From NCBI RefSeq assembly GCF_000208745.1, contig NC_030857.1:6296536-6360535 (forward strand): DNA of 64,000 nucleotides, read 5' to 3'. Position 1 is the stretch's first letter, and each line of letters begins with the position of its first letter. The position numbers and the translations under genes were made by a program. The stretch comes from Theobroma cacao. Its lineage: Eukaryota; Streptophyta; Magnoliopsida; Malvales; Malvaceae. The notes beneath the pieces were generated by a model. It was not told the origin of the DNA. It did no database searches and saw nothing but the letters and a program-made list of their open reading frames with translations. Positions 39,101 through 49,628 of the stretch are shown piece after piece.

Positions 39101-42100
39101 GGCAAAACGATTCTAGAGCAAGACAAGGTTACCAAACATCCCAACAAAAATTATCGAGAGGCTACCACAACCAATAAAACTAATGCGGGTGCAACCAATG
39201 TTGAAAAGAATGATAAAGGCAAGAGTATAATGCCTTGTGGTGGACAAAATAGTTCTGGTTCTTCTACAAATAAAAGAGGCAACAATTCTCATATTCGATA
39301 TTTTACTTGTGAGGAGAAAGGACACTTCTTTTGGTTGCCCACAAAGAAGGGTGAACTTAGCAACATTTAGGGAGGAATTAGAACCCATTTATGATAAATA
39401 TGATGAGAAAATAAAGAAAATTGATGTGTATCATGTACAAGATGAGTCCTTGGTGGTACGAAGAGTGATGACTACAACGATCAATGAAGAAGCAAAAGAT
39501 TGGAGGCGGCGAAGTTCTTTTCGTACACATGTTGTTTGTGAAGGTAAAGTGTGTGATCTCGTTATTGATGGAGAAAGCATGTAAAATATTATTTCAAAGA
39601 GGTAGTAAACAAATTGAAACTTCCTGCAAGCAAACAACCTCATCCTTACAAGATTAGGTGGCTAAAGTAAGGACATGGGCTACCGGTAACTACTCAATGT
39701 TTGATGAAATTCACTATTAGAGGTAACTTGGATAATGAGGCTTTCTGTGATGTTTTGCCAATAGATGTTGGTCATATTCTTATCGGTAGACCTTGGTTGT
39801 ATGATCATGATATGGATCATAATACGAAGCCAAATACCTATTCCTTCAACAAGGACAACAAGAGGTATACTTTATATCCTCTTAAAGAAAAGGCTAAACA
39901 ATTGACAACTTCAAGCCCCACAAGTAACAAAATTGTTGGCTATTTATCTGCTGAAAATTTTGAAGCTGAAGGTAGTAACGAAGAGGAATTGAAATAAGTA
40001 AATCCAGACATCTATGAGGAGTATGTTAAGGCCTACACGTCGGAACCGAGTTTTTTTCTAACCTGAGGGGACTGATACAGGCGCATCAAGAATTCTATTT
40101 TATTTAGTATTTTCGTTAGCTTAGGATTTTACTTTCTTTATTTTATTTAGTTTGAGATTCTTTTTCCTATCTTTGTTAGAATTTTAGTACTTTACGTCTT
40201 TATTTAAGATTAGGATTACTATTTGATTAAGATTTATCTTAGCTATTATAAATAGGTGAACCTAGATAGAGGATTATTATTATCATCTTTGTTTATTCTG
40301 AATTTTTATTCAAGATATTTCTTTAAAACCCAATTATCTTTCTATTGTTCCAAACACTATCAAACCCATTCAAGCCTAATCGTTGAGTTCTAATTGCCCT
40401 AAACCTTCCGACTACATCAAAGATTAAGTAAGTTCCCCATAAAAGATAATATGAGAAAAAAAAAAAAGGCATGCACTCATTAACTCATTTTCACATAGGT
40501 ATCAATACTCTACTAATAAACGGTCGTTATCATCATCCCTACCCAAGGATGGTGAAGGCCTCTATAAACAATGAGATGAAAAACTCGGCTAAAAAACTTT
40601 TCCCCCCTTTCTAACATTTTATCTAAGCATTAAAGAGCTTATTAATGATATGACAAAACTTTATACCATTTATTCCAGTGACAAAGATCCTTCCAAACAA
40701 GATCAACTTCCTAAATGAAAGTAACCATCAACAGTTGTATAGAGGTTAGAATCCTGACCCTTTTCAGAAGGATTTGAAGACAATCCTTCTTTAGAAAGAA
40801 TCTCCTCTAGTTCCTTTATGAGTTGGGCTTCACGGTTATTCTCAGGTACCTGTTTGACTCTCTTGTAGATCGCGGGAGGAACACTGTAAATAAAATAAGT
40901 AATAAGAATACACTTATGGTCAACCTTGACAAAGATCAAGATTCACAAAAGGTCAGTGAAGCAAAACCTCATCCCACATGATTTGATAACTGACTTCAGA
41001 TGTTCCACATGTTTCCCATATACTGGAGTGGAAGTTTCTTTTCTCTGCACATCAGTAATAAGATTATAAAACGTTACTTTATCAGAACATAGATTTTGGA
41101 CAGAAAATGAACCATAGGAAGTAAGACCTTCACCGCTTTTGCAGCAGAAGATCGAGAGCGATTATCATCTGAGACACTCCCACTGTCTTCTGCATCACTA
41201 TTGTCATCTGAAATCGATTCTGCATGCTTGCTTCTCTTCTTGCTAGGCATCTCTGCCTCTTTTTTAGGTATTTTCCGTTTTTTAAGACCTTCAGAGTTCT
41301 TAATCTTCCCTTTCGCACTGATCTTCTTTTTGGGTTTCACTTCTTCTTCTTCTTCTTCATCTTCATCTTCATCTTCATCTTCATCTTCCTCTTCCTCTCC
41401 CTCTTCTTCATCACTCTCGCTTCCTGATGAAGCAGAACTCAATTTCTTGCTGGCCTTTTTAGAGGCTTTGCTCTGAGAATTTTTCTTCAGATTGTTTTTC
41501 TTAACCACACTTGCAGGTGCAGAAACTTCGCGAGACTTTAATACCTGGTAATCAACAGAGAAAATCACAAGAAATATATGATGCACATAATACTTTAGGA
41601 AGCTAAATTGGCTTCTCACAAAAAAATTATGCCCACCTCATCTAATTGTTCAGTTATGAACTTCTTGTATGGATCGAGTGTATCCTTATCAAGTTTAAGA
41701 TCTTCCTCCAAAAGCCGACGAAGACCAGCCATTGTGACTTTTCTGAAATATCAAAAGATCAACAGAAAAGAAATGATTTAATGTAAGACCTAGTTTCCCA
41801 TAAGCACTAGAAGAAGATAGCATATAAAGCAATCCGATGCAACATGATGCACAAGCAATTTTATTATGACTAACAACCACCAATCCAACATTTTAGCAGC
41901 TTACTCCGAATTAGCTTCAACATAAGAAGCTCTTTTTTTTATCGCTTTCTTTATTGTACTCTCAAAAACATCTTTATTTTCTTTAGTCTCAGTTTCCATG
42001 GTTTCTGTTTTTGTAGTCTTGTGTCCAGTCAAAAGGCCCAAAACCGGAGAGTCTTCCAATTTCTCCTCATCTTCAGAGAAAGCTTCCTTTACATCTTTCT

Positions 42101-43969
42101 TTGATTGTCTTCCTTTTGGTGATTCTGTTACTTCAGTGGTTGTACTTAAGTTTTTCTCCCCAGTTTCACCAGAACTCTTGGGGGCATCATCATCATCACC
42201 ACCATCTAGGCACTGTAATAAACAATGGATAAAACATATTGATCAGGTAAAAAGTGAACTGAGAAAATGAAATATAACCTTTCAAGTAAGCATTCACATT
42301 GCAATGCCTCCATTCCTTATATAACATTATTAATATCGAAGTACACCAGCAGCAACAAAATTTGTGACTTCTATCATACCCGAATCAACTAAAGCTCTAT
42401 CCCAAACTAGTAGGCCAGTCCATCAATAATTTTCTCTAACCCACGTGGTCTTGTAAGTCCATAGAAACTTTAAAAACAGAAGACATCATTATTTCATAAA
42501 ACTAGGGATAGAAATTGCAGAATATTCTATCAAATATCAAGTAAAGAATAGTAGAAAAAACAAAGTCTAGTTACCTCTTAGGCACTCAAAATTATTATAA
42601 TAATGAAGTAAAAGCAAAATCATGATTGATAGTAAATATACAAATGAATAAAATGTAACATCAATTCTAACATAATTATTTCATATAAAAGCAAAATCAT
42701 GCATTTTGTATCCAATTGCACATTTTACCTTTTCACTCTAGCAGCAAATAGAAAAAATTTAAGGTGTGTTTGATAAACGATTGAAAATTAAAATTTTCAA
42801 TGATTTAATTTTTTGCAATGCATTTGATGATTCATTTTGAGAAACCACTTAATGGAAGATTTTCAATGAAAAAGTGTTGAAAATCTTAAGTAGCTTTTAG
42901 CTATATTTATTCAATTTTGTTTTAGAAAAAATTTGTTATTTAATTACATTAACCTTATATTTTTTTTCTTCAAACCATTTATTCTTTTCTTTTTAACTTT
43001 AACAAAATCTCTCTTCTACAAAATACTTAATAAAAAAATCTACTCAACATTAATTCTTTGCAGCATACCAAAAACCTTTCATATGAGTACTTAATTTTTC
43101 AATGCTAATTTTTTTTCAGTTTATCAAACAACACCTAAATAAATAAATAAAGCATACTTAATAACAATACCAATTATAACATGACCGTTCAATGGAAAAC
43201 TAAAATCATGCATTTTCCAATAAAAAAATACACTTTTTAATTTTTAATTTTCCGAAAATAGTATAGGCTTTTGTATCTAAAACTCACATTTTGCTTTTAG
43301 AAGTGAAAAGCAAGTAGCAAAAGTATGACCAAACTTACATGAAGCATAAATAAGAAAAAGCATCTTATCAAAAAAATAAATAAAAGTGGCAGAGAAGAAA
43401 TTCCGATATTTAGAAAAAAAAAACCAAAAATAAAAGGGTACCTTTAGCAGGCATTGCTTGACGAATCTCTTGTGAACATCCAATGCAAACGTCTCTAACC
43501 CCAAGTCTTTCTCTAACAATCTTCGAACTCCCTCGAATGTTAACGAACTTACCAACAAAGAAAACAAAAATCAAACTAAACGAAACGATCAAGTAAAACA
43601 AGCTTAAAACTAAAACAAATATTCCAATAATATACTCGATATTCACATTATTCAGAATAATTCAAATAAAACCCTTAAAATACCAGCCCAAAACACCTAA
43701 AAAATCCCTAGAATTCGAGTCTTTAATTCACCAGAAAAGCGAATTTCACAAACTTGTGAATTCGAAATCGAAAGCCTATTTATGGAGTGTATAAAGAACC
43801 AAGAGCCAGAGAGAGAGTGCGTGTACTCGGCTTGTTCCTTGAAGTGGCCAACACGAGAGCGCATGGCTGTGGTAATTCGTGACTCGATATCCTCCGACGC
43901 CGCCGTCGGTTCCACCGCCTCCTTGGCGTCGGTTTCTGGTGCCAGGCTATCGTCCACCTCCTCTGCCAT
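36138..43969 (-). CDS. DEK_C/CHZ-domain histone chaperone (HIRIP3-like)
   Basis: Predicted nuclear chaperone for H2A-H2B type histones. Nine exons in transcript order: 43827-43969, 43442-43547, 41905-42212, 41637-41742, 41128-41544, 40968-41044, 40759-40883, 37292-37549 and 36138-36160, giving 520 residues. Two DEK_C modules are visible: residues about 30-83 ([15 protein letters not shown]) and about 164-221 ([20 protein letters not shown]). A Lys/Ser-rich linker and a long Glu/Asp run (about 250-285) follow, then basic KKRK clusters that may be nuclear localisation signals. A CHZ domain comes next, with [30 protein letters not shown] and the diagnostic [11 protein letters not shown] (about 441-451). 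The tail is acidic and ends EADEDSD. The CHZ motif is known to bind H2A variant dimers. The closest homologue I recall is Arabidopsis At1g44780. Introns 2, 7 and 8 hold transposons, but the frame stays intact across all exons. Confidence 0.92.
36759..37251. mobile_element. Mutator-like MITE in intron 8 of the CHZ gene
   Basis: A 493-base element with long terminal inverted repeats. The left end starts GGTAAAATACC. The reverse complement of the right end starts GGGTAAAATAC. Both continue with AAGTTTTGATCGAAATTACA, and similarity extends about 80-90 bases inward. A perfect 10-base target duplication, AACTTTATAA, flanks it (36749-36758 and 37252-37261). Long TIRs with 9-10-base duplications indicate a Mutator-like origin. 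The interior holds a GC-rich hairpin (GTGCTCCCC..GGGGGAGCAC near 36955-36986) and no transposase. Its right target copy ends 30 bases before the exon 8 donor boundary at 37291. Confidence 0.88.
37870..38210 (+). repeat. 5' LTR (341 bp)
   Basis: Begins TGATGCAGG and ends TTACATCA. It is followed after two bases by the tRNA-Met primer binding site. Includes a TATAAATAGATG promoter-like box near 38040. Confidence 0.92.
40073..40419 (+). repeat. 3' LTR (347 bp)
   Basis: Begins TGATACAGG right after GAGGGGAC and ends CTACATCA. It aligns to the 5' LTR end to end, with scattered substitutions and small indels. Confidence 0.92.
42760..43137. mobile_element. hAT-like MITE in intron 2 of the CHZ gene
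   Basis: The left end reads AAGGTGTGTTTGATAAACGA. The reverse complement of the right end reads AGGTGTTGTTTGATAAACTG. It is about 380 bases, AT-rich and non-coding. The end sequence resembles the TTTGATAAAC-type hAT MITEs of eudicots. A clean 8-base target duplication is not evident. AT-rich remnants with similar wording occur around 30070-30640. Confidence 0.55.
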
Positions 43970-45733
43970 TTGTCGATGGAGGTTTCAGAACTCGTACTGG
44001 TTTAGAGAGAGAAAGAGACTGTGCTAAAACCTTGATATAAGGGGGAAGTGGAAAAAAGGGGAGAAGGAATTGATACGTTGTAGCCGGGTGTAGAATGATA
44101 AAACCAGTGTGAAGGTTCAAATTTTGTCAATGCCGTAGATCTCCTAACACAAGGGGATTTGACTTTGGAGAAACGTTCGTAAGTACGAAAGTTATTCTGA
44201 GCATATGCGTAGACACCTTTTTTCTTGCGTGACATCATTGTATTTCTCCTTTTTCCCATTATTTAAAATAATTGTTTGTATTTTTTTAATTGGAAAATAA
44301 TGTTATTTCTTCTTGAGAGCGCTTTCAAATTCTGTTTTTCGAACTGACATAATATATAATTACTGAATCAAATGGTATAAAAATTTTTATTTTTATATTT
44401 TTAATACATATATTACGATCTAAATCAATATATTACATCATATTTAATCAAAAATATATAATACAATACGATGAAATACCTAAATTATTATCAAATCAAA
44501 TGTTATTAATAATTTATTATTATAAAATTTTTTGCATTTAACTCTCAATCTTTTTTTACTTATATATATATACTTATCAAAAAAATTTATATAAAAAAGA
44601 AAAGCACATGTAAACCTATTTTATCTATTCTCAAGTTCATTTCAATTTCCATAATTTCGTTACTTAAATTATCACCTTAAAATTAGAATAGCTGGGAAAG
44701 ATCTGTTTTAATAAAGAAATAATTGGGTTCCACATGCAATGCAAAGTGACAATCATAGTTCACAAACACATCACACTTTAAGGATGGATTTACATACTTT
44801 GCAATGGGATATTCTCATTGTCTGATTTAATTTAGTAAAATTAAAATATCGTATAATGGGTTTAAGTAGTAATATTATTATCTATTAAGGGTTCAGATAA
44901 TAATTTTAAAATATCTATTATTTAAATTTGATTATAAATAATAATTTTTAATATTAAAATTTAGTTTTATATATAATATTTTGATATATTATTTTAAATA
45001 TATTTTTATTTTTAATTTTTTTAATTAACATTAATAATATACATAAAATTAATTTTAAATTTATTTTAATAAAATATTTAATGAGTTTGAGTATTTAATA
45101 AGCGGTGTTTGAAATATTCAAATACAAATTTAAATAACAATTTCAAAATTTAATCAAGTATTTATAAAATTCAAATACCTTATCATATAATAGGATTCAA
45201 GTAAAAAATCTAAAAAATAACAAATACTTAATAAAAATGGAAAGAAATACATTTACTTATATCACTTCTATTCATAATCATATATCCTTAAGGAATTTAA
45301 TGTATCATGATTAAAATTTATTTATTGGTTTTTTTTGTAAGAATTTATTGTTTTATTTTCACTTAAATGATAATTTTTATATTCATAGACAAATAACATA
45401 TGTATAAATATAAATATATCTAATCCATTTTATGTTGGAAATGTAAGCAACAGGAATATTAAAGAAGAAATAAAGGTAAAAATGTGATAAAGCATAAATA
45501 ACTCTAAAAATTATTTTTTAAAAAAGAAAATAGTATGAAGCAATAATTGAAGGGGTAGTCCACATAATCTCGCAAAGTGACAACATTAAACAAAAGCGGA
45601 TCACGGTCACACACCACTGTCGGACACGCAAACGTGAAACAACAACTATCTCTTCGTCTTCAAATCATTATCATCCCCAAATCCAAACCCGCCAGAAAAG
45701 GTTCAGTATTTTAGGGTTTCCCCTCGAAGAACA
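43970..45733. other. Divergent intergenic region between the CHZ gene and the unknown plant gene
   Basis: It serves as upstream DNA for both divergent genes. The first 100 bases after 43969 are the CHZ 5' leader. 44270-45500 is extremely AT-rich with no coding sign. The 100 bases before 45734 are CT/AC-rich, like a leader. No other gene is supported. Confidence 0.6.
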
Positions 45734-48235
45734 ATGGGCGGCCATGGAGCTGTGGAGGTTGCCAAGACGGTCCTTGAAGTCGCCGACGTCGCGTGGACCG
45801 CCATGGAATGTTGCCACCACCACCACCACCACCACCAACACGACGATGATTCCCCCGAAAACCATGACGATTCCAAGCTCGAAAAAGAATTGGAAACCCT
45901 AAAATCCGAAAATCGACGTCTCAGGAATCTTCTCGAACAAAACCTAAAACTCCTCAACAATCTATCTGAATCTCCTGCTGTATTGAACGATTGTCCTCCA
46001 GACGTACGTAAATTCCGTAATTTTGTTTTGTTTATTTGTTTGATTTTTGTTTTCTAATTTCTGGAACCTAATTATGTAATTAATTGCAGCTCTATGCTCG
46101 GTTGGTATCTACCGTGGATTCTAAAGATTTTTTGACCCGACTCAAATCTCTTAACGAATCCAATACCCAAGTTGAGTTTCCATTCAAGGAAGCTACAGGT
46201 TCTTATATACTAAATCCTTTCATTGATTTTAATCGCGTAATCTATTAGTTTATGTCAGGGTAATGTTACTTGTTGTCGCATCATTTCTGTATCAACTAAT
46301 TGCACTTGCTGATTAAAAAAAAAAAAACTAATTAAACTTGCTGATGTGACAGATAGTTTAGATGAATTAAGGATGGAGTCTACCAATCTATGAGTGCATC
46401 TAGAAATTCATTATTAGACTAATAAATTGTTACAGTTTCAGGTGGGATGCATAGCTGGGATAATAGAATGTTTGGGCAAATAGTTTTTTCCTTTTATGAT
46501 AAGAATGTGTAAATCACTTGATTAGTTGATATGATTTTTTTTTTTTGTTTGTTTTTGTCTTAGGGGATGATATGCATTCAGCTGAAATTCTGATAAACGT
46601 TGACCAAAAGGAGCCGAGTTGGTGGGTATGGGTAACTGATGAAATGGTTCCAAGCAATGTTGAAGAGTGGAGTGGAATTGATGATGAGAATTACATTGTT
46701 GTTAGTGAGGAGCATGTTGTGGATGGGGTCGCTAACTTTATGGCTAAATGCATTTTGTCCAACCCTAAAGCTCAGGTTTGTAGCTACTGATCTGATTTTT
46801 TTCAGATATACTTCATATGCCGAATTCTCATTTTTGTTTTTTTATCTTGGTATTGCAGACTTTGACACCAGAAGAACTGCAGAAAAGTGAGTTTGCTGCT
46901 TAATTCATCTGACTTTACTACCTAAGTACCTGTAGTCTGATAGATTTATGCTAGATAATTTATTTTCCCTGGTATGGTTACCTTTTTTGTCATGATGACC
47001 GGCTAAATCTTCCTGATGTTTAATGCTATATATTGCAGTTTCATTCTTTTGATAAAAAGGAAATTGATTACAATTTACTCCATCATTAACCTATATAGTA
47101 GAAGATGGGCAGCTGTGCATGTAATAAATTCCATGCATTTAATTCTAGATGTGTCATCCATTTTTCATGTCTGGTAACCTTGATGTTTATACACCTGAAA
47201 AGGTGTTTTCTGTTTTATGTGTCTGTTGCCCTGACATTTCAAAATCTCTCGCTGGTGAATTTGAGCAGAGTGTTATCCTCCACTGGTTTTATAACTAATT
47301 ATCTTGCTTTTGTCCCTCGTTCTTGTATTCAATTGAATATTAAATTGTGTTACTTATTGTGGTGAGTTTATGTGCAGCTCTGCTGAAAGCATTAGGTGGT
47401 GTCAGCAAATTGGAAAAGGTTTTGGGCATTTGGCATGCTGGAAAATTGTTCTATGCCTTGTCAACCTGGGGTCTTGCACTGGCTGGGTCTGTTTCACTGT
47501 TCCTTCTAGTATTGTTTCTTTGCCTTTTGTATTTGTCAGTCTCCTTTCATACCTCAAGGTCAAAAAGAATGGCATGGATGTTGTTTTTGCTTGAGAGGCC
47601 AAGCATGCTGATATATCTTTTTGTACACCATTGGCCTTTGATCCTAGTGACAATGCGTACTCCCTTTCTAGGATATCAAAGTCCAAGATTTGCATGTAGG
47701 ATTAGATCAGTACTAAAGATTAATGGAGCCTGCTTCTCTATTAGCTGGCTGAAAGGTATAAATGGCTCCCCCCACCCACACAACATCCTTTTAAGCATAA
47801 GAGGGATTGTTATTAATTGAAACAATTATACCTTTTATACATCTTCGGAATATGTAAACTTCTTAAGTTCCTGTAGAATCATTTGGAAATTTTAGACAAA
47901 CTTATAGCCTATTGTACCATATTATAGAACCCAATGTTTGCATTGGGGACCAAAACATTTAAAGATTGGAAACTGTAATTCTTTGTACTCTAAAGTTGCA
48001 TATCTTGAGTCTTGTGGAAGATTTTGGTAACTGAAAGAGTGCTTTTAGATTTGGCATTGAGAATTCAAGCACGGTGGGCTAGGTATTAGCTGTGTTCAAA
48101 TGTAATCTTTAATCTAATGAATTAACATATCAATTTCTCTTTGACATGGACAGGTTATATAGGACACGTACTGTACTGAAACTTGCTGCAATGGGCATCA
48201 ACACATCCAGCAAAGTTGTAATGAGGGCTCTATGA
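45734..48235 (+). CDS. Conserved plant protein of unknown function with coiled coil and C-terminal hydrophobic segment
   Basis: I do not recognise a characterised family. Six exons: 45734-46003, 46090-46198, 46564-46775, 46859-46886, 47378-47486 and 48154-48235, giving 269 residues with clean GT..AG junctions and consistent phase. Residues 27-35 are a Cys-His tract with seven consecutive His. Residues about 47-80 form a heptad-like coiled coil (LEKELETLKSENRRLRNLLE). A central Trp-rich acidic part has EPSWWVWVTDEMVPSNVEEW. The C-terminal part (GIWHAGKLFYALSTWGLALA) is hydrophobic and could span or bind a membrane, followed by a short basic tail. Position beside the CHZ gene suggests, but does not prove, orthology to Arabidopsis At1g44770. 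The splice pattern argues it is a real gene. Function unknown. Confidence 0.85.
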
Positions 48236-49628
48236 ATTGATTGCTGTATGGCAGAGAAAAAGTCTGTTTAACTATATTAGTGCTTGGGGATTCTTGCTTA
48301 ATTTGTTAAGTCATTGTTGGTGTAAATGTAAATATTGTAAATACGTTTGAATTGGTACCACGCCTTTAATGGATAATTGGATTGATTCACCCCATGCTCT
48401 GCTGCTCATATTCACTTGTAGAAGGAAAGATGATCAAGATGTTTGGTTGGGAGACATTCATGATCATCACAAAATTGGTCAGCTGATGCATCGCCTCCAC
48501 AAACATAATGTAGATGACCGAGTATGAGAGATTGGCATAATTGGAAATGGTATACTAACTATCTGGACCATCCTGGATGGTTCCTTATAATGTAGATGAT
48601 CAACAACTAAGGCAATTCCCATCTGTAATCATTTTATCAGCATCTGTCAGAGTTACTGCCTCAAAATCATGTGCATTTTGTGATCACCTGAGATTGACCA
48701 GAGATGGTCAATGTCTTGTCCCTTGTGCTTTGGAAAATGTTTTTCAATTTATCATCTTTAATTTTTACATTCGATAAAATTTATGTTGTATATCAAGATT
48801 TGGGATTCCAATTTTTCATAAAAACTCAAAGACAAAGATATCCAAAAATTACAAAATAGTTATACTAAAAGTAACTAACTTATTAAGAGAATTTGAGTTG
48901 CAAAATGATAAGCATTTCCCAACACTAAACGGGTCGTAAGGTTGTTACAACATTGGTGAAATAAAATTGGAAAAGGGCTCATATAAAAAGCTATATTGAC
49001 CATTTCTTCTTCTTTCTCAGTTCCTAAAATTGCAGGTTTAACACGAGTAAATGTTTCTACAAACAATAAAGCATCCCTGCTGCTAATTTGGCTTCAACTG
49101 TTTGGTAGAGGAACAGTAGAAACAAGAAGAGGAAAGGAGGCATGCCCTTGTATGTACTAAAATCTTATCTCAAAACTATCTAACTCTTCTGAAGGTTAGC
49201 AGGGAATTCATGGTAGGAGCAAAATCTCTGGTCTGCAATCACCCAATGCCACCCCCTCTTTCGCCATGAGCATGAGCAGTGATAAATAGCAGAATTAGAC
49301 TACAGGTCAAGAAGAAAATCAAAATGTATGGAAAAATAATCATCTAGAACTTTTTCAACATACATGAGTTTGTGAGAAGATAAAATCTTTAAATGGTAGC
49401 TCAATCCTTAACATTTTATTATCTGTGTCATACAAATTCTGTGTAGGCATCAATGTTTGCACAAGCAAATGCTTTTGCTCTCACAAGAAACCAAAATGTA
49501 TGTAATCATTGCTTGTAAATAAAACAGGGAAGCTGTGCAATGTCCAGAATGAAACAAAAATTGCCAAGTATGAAAGACCCACCAAAATTTAGTAGATAAT
49601 AGAACTTTTGTATCCTTCTCAGTTAACT
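48236..49628. other. Convergent 3' intergenic region
   Basis: It lies between the ends of two convergent genes. It contains their 3' UTRs and AT-rich DNA. The short open frames here have no family features. Confidence 0.6.

Larger units (their letters stand above)
37870..40419 (+). mobile_element. Short non-autonomous Ty3/gypsy LTR retrotransposon in intron 7 of the CHZ gene
   Basis: A complete 2,550-base element. The 5' LTR is 37870-38210 and the 3' LTR 40073-40419; both run TGATRCAGG..ACATCA. A perfect 5-base target duplication AAGAT flanks it (37865-37869 and 40420-40424). The primer binding site TGGTATCAGAGC (38213-38224) matches initiator tRNA-Met. A purine-rich tract (GAGGGGA) precedes the 3' LTR. 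The 1.86-kb interior holds gag-like sequence (38829-39116, [19 protein letters not shown]), a broken zinc knuckle near 39300, and protease-flanking sequence ([19 protein letters not shown] near 39740). I see no reverse transcriptase, RNase H or integrase. Frames are interrupted by stops and shifts. The LTRs differ at roughly two dozen sites by eye, so insertion is not recent. It is antisense to the host gene. Confidence 0.93.

Noticed and set aside
40703..40939. Open frame continuing past SNPSEK into GQDSNL
   Set aside because: Reads through the GTCAGG donor of CHZ exon 7; the next exon joins in phase as SEKEIKEVRK.
41201..41476. Plus-strand Ser-rich ORF opposite the CHZ gene
   Set aside because: Antisense shadow of the Glu/Asp repeat in CHZ exon 5.
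47347..47820. 157-codon plus-strand ORF
   Set aside because: It overlaps exon 5 of the unknown gene in another frame and runs through its intron; no conserved features.
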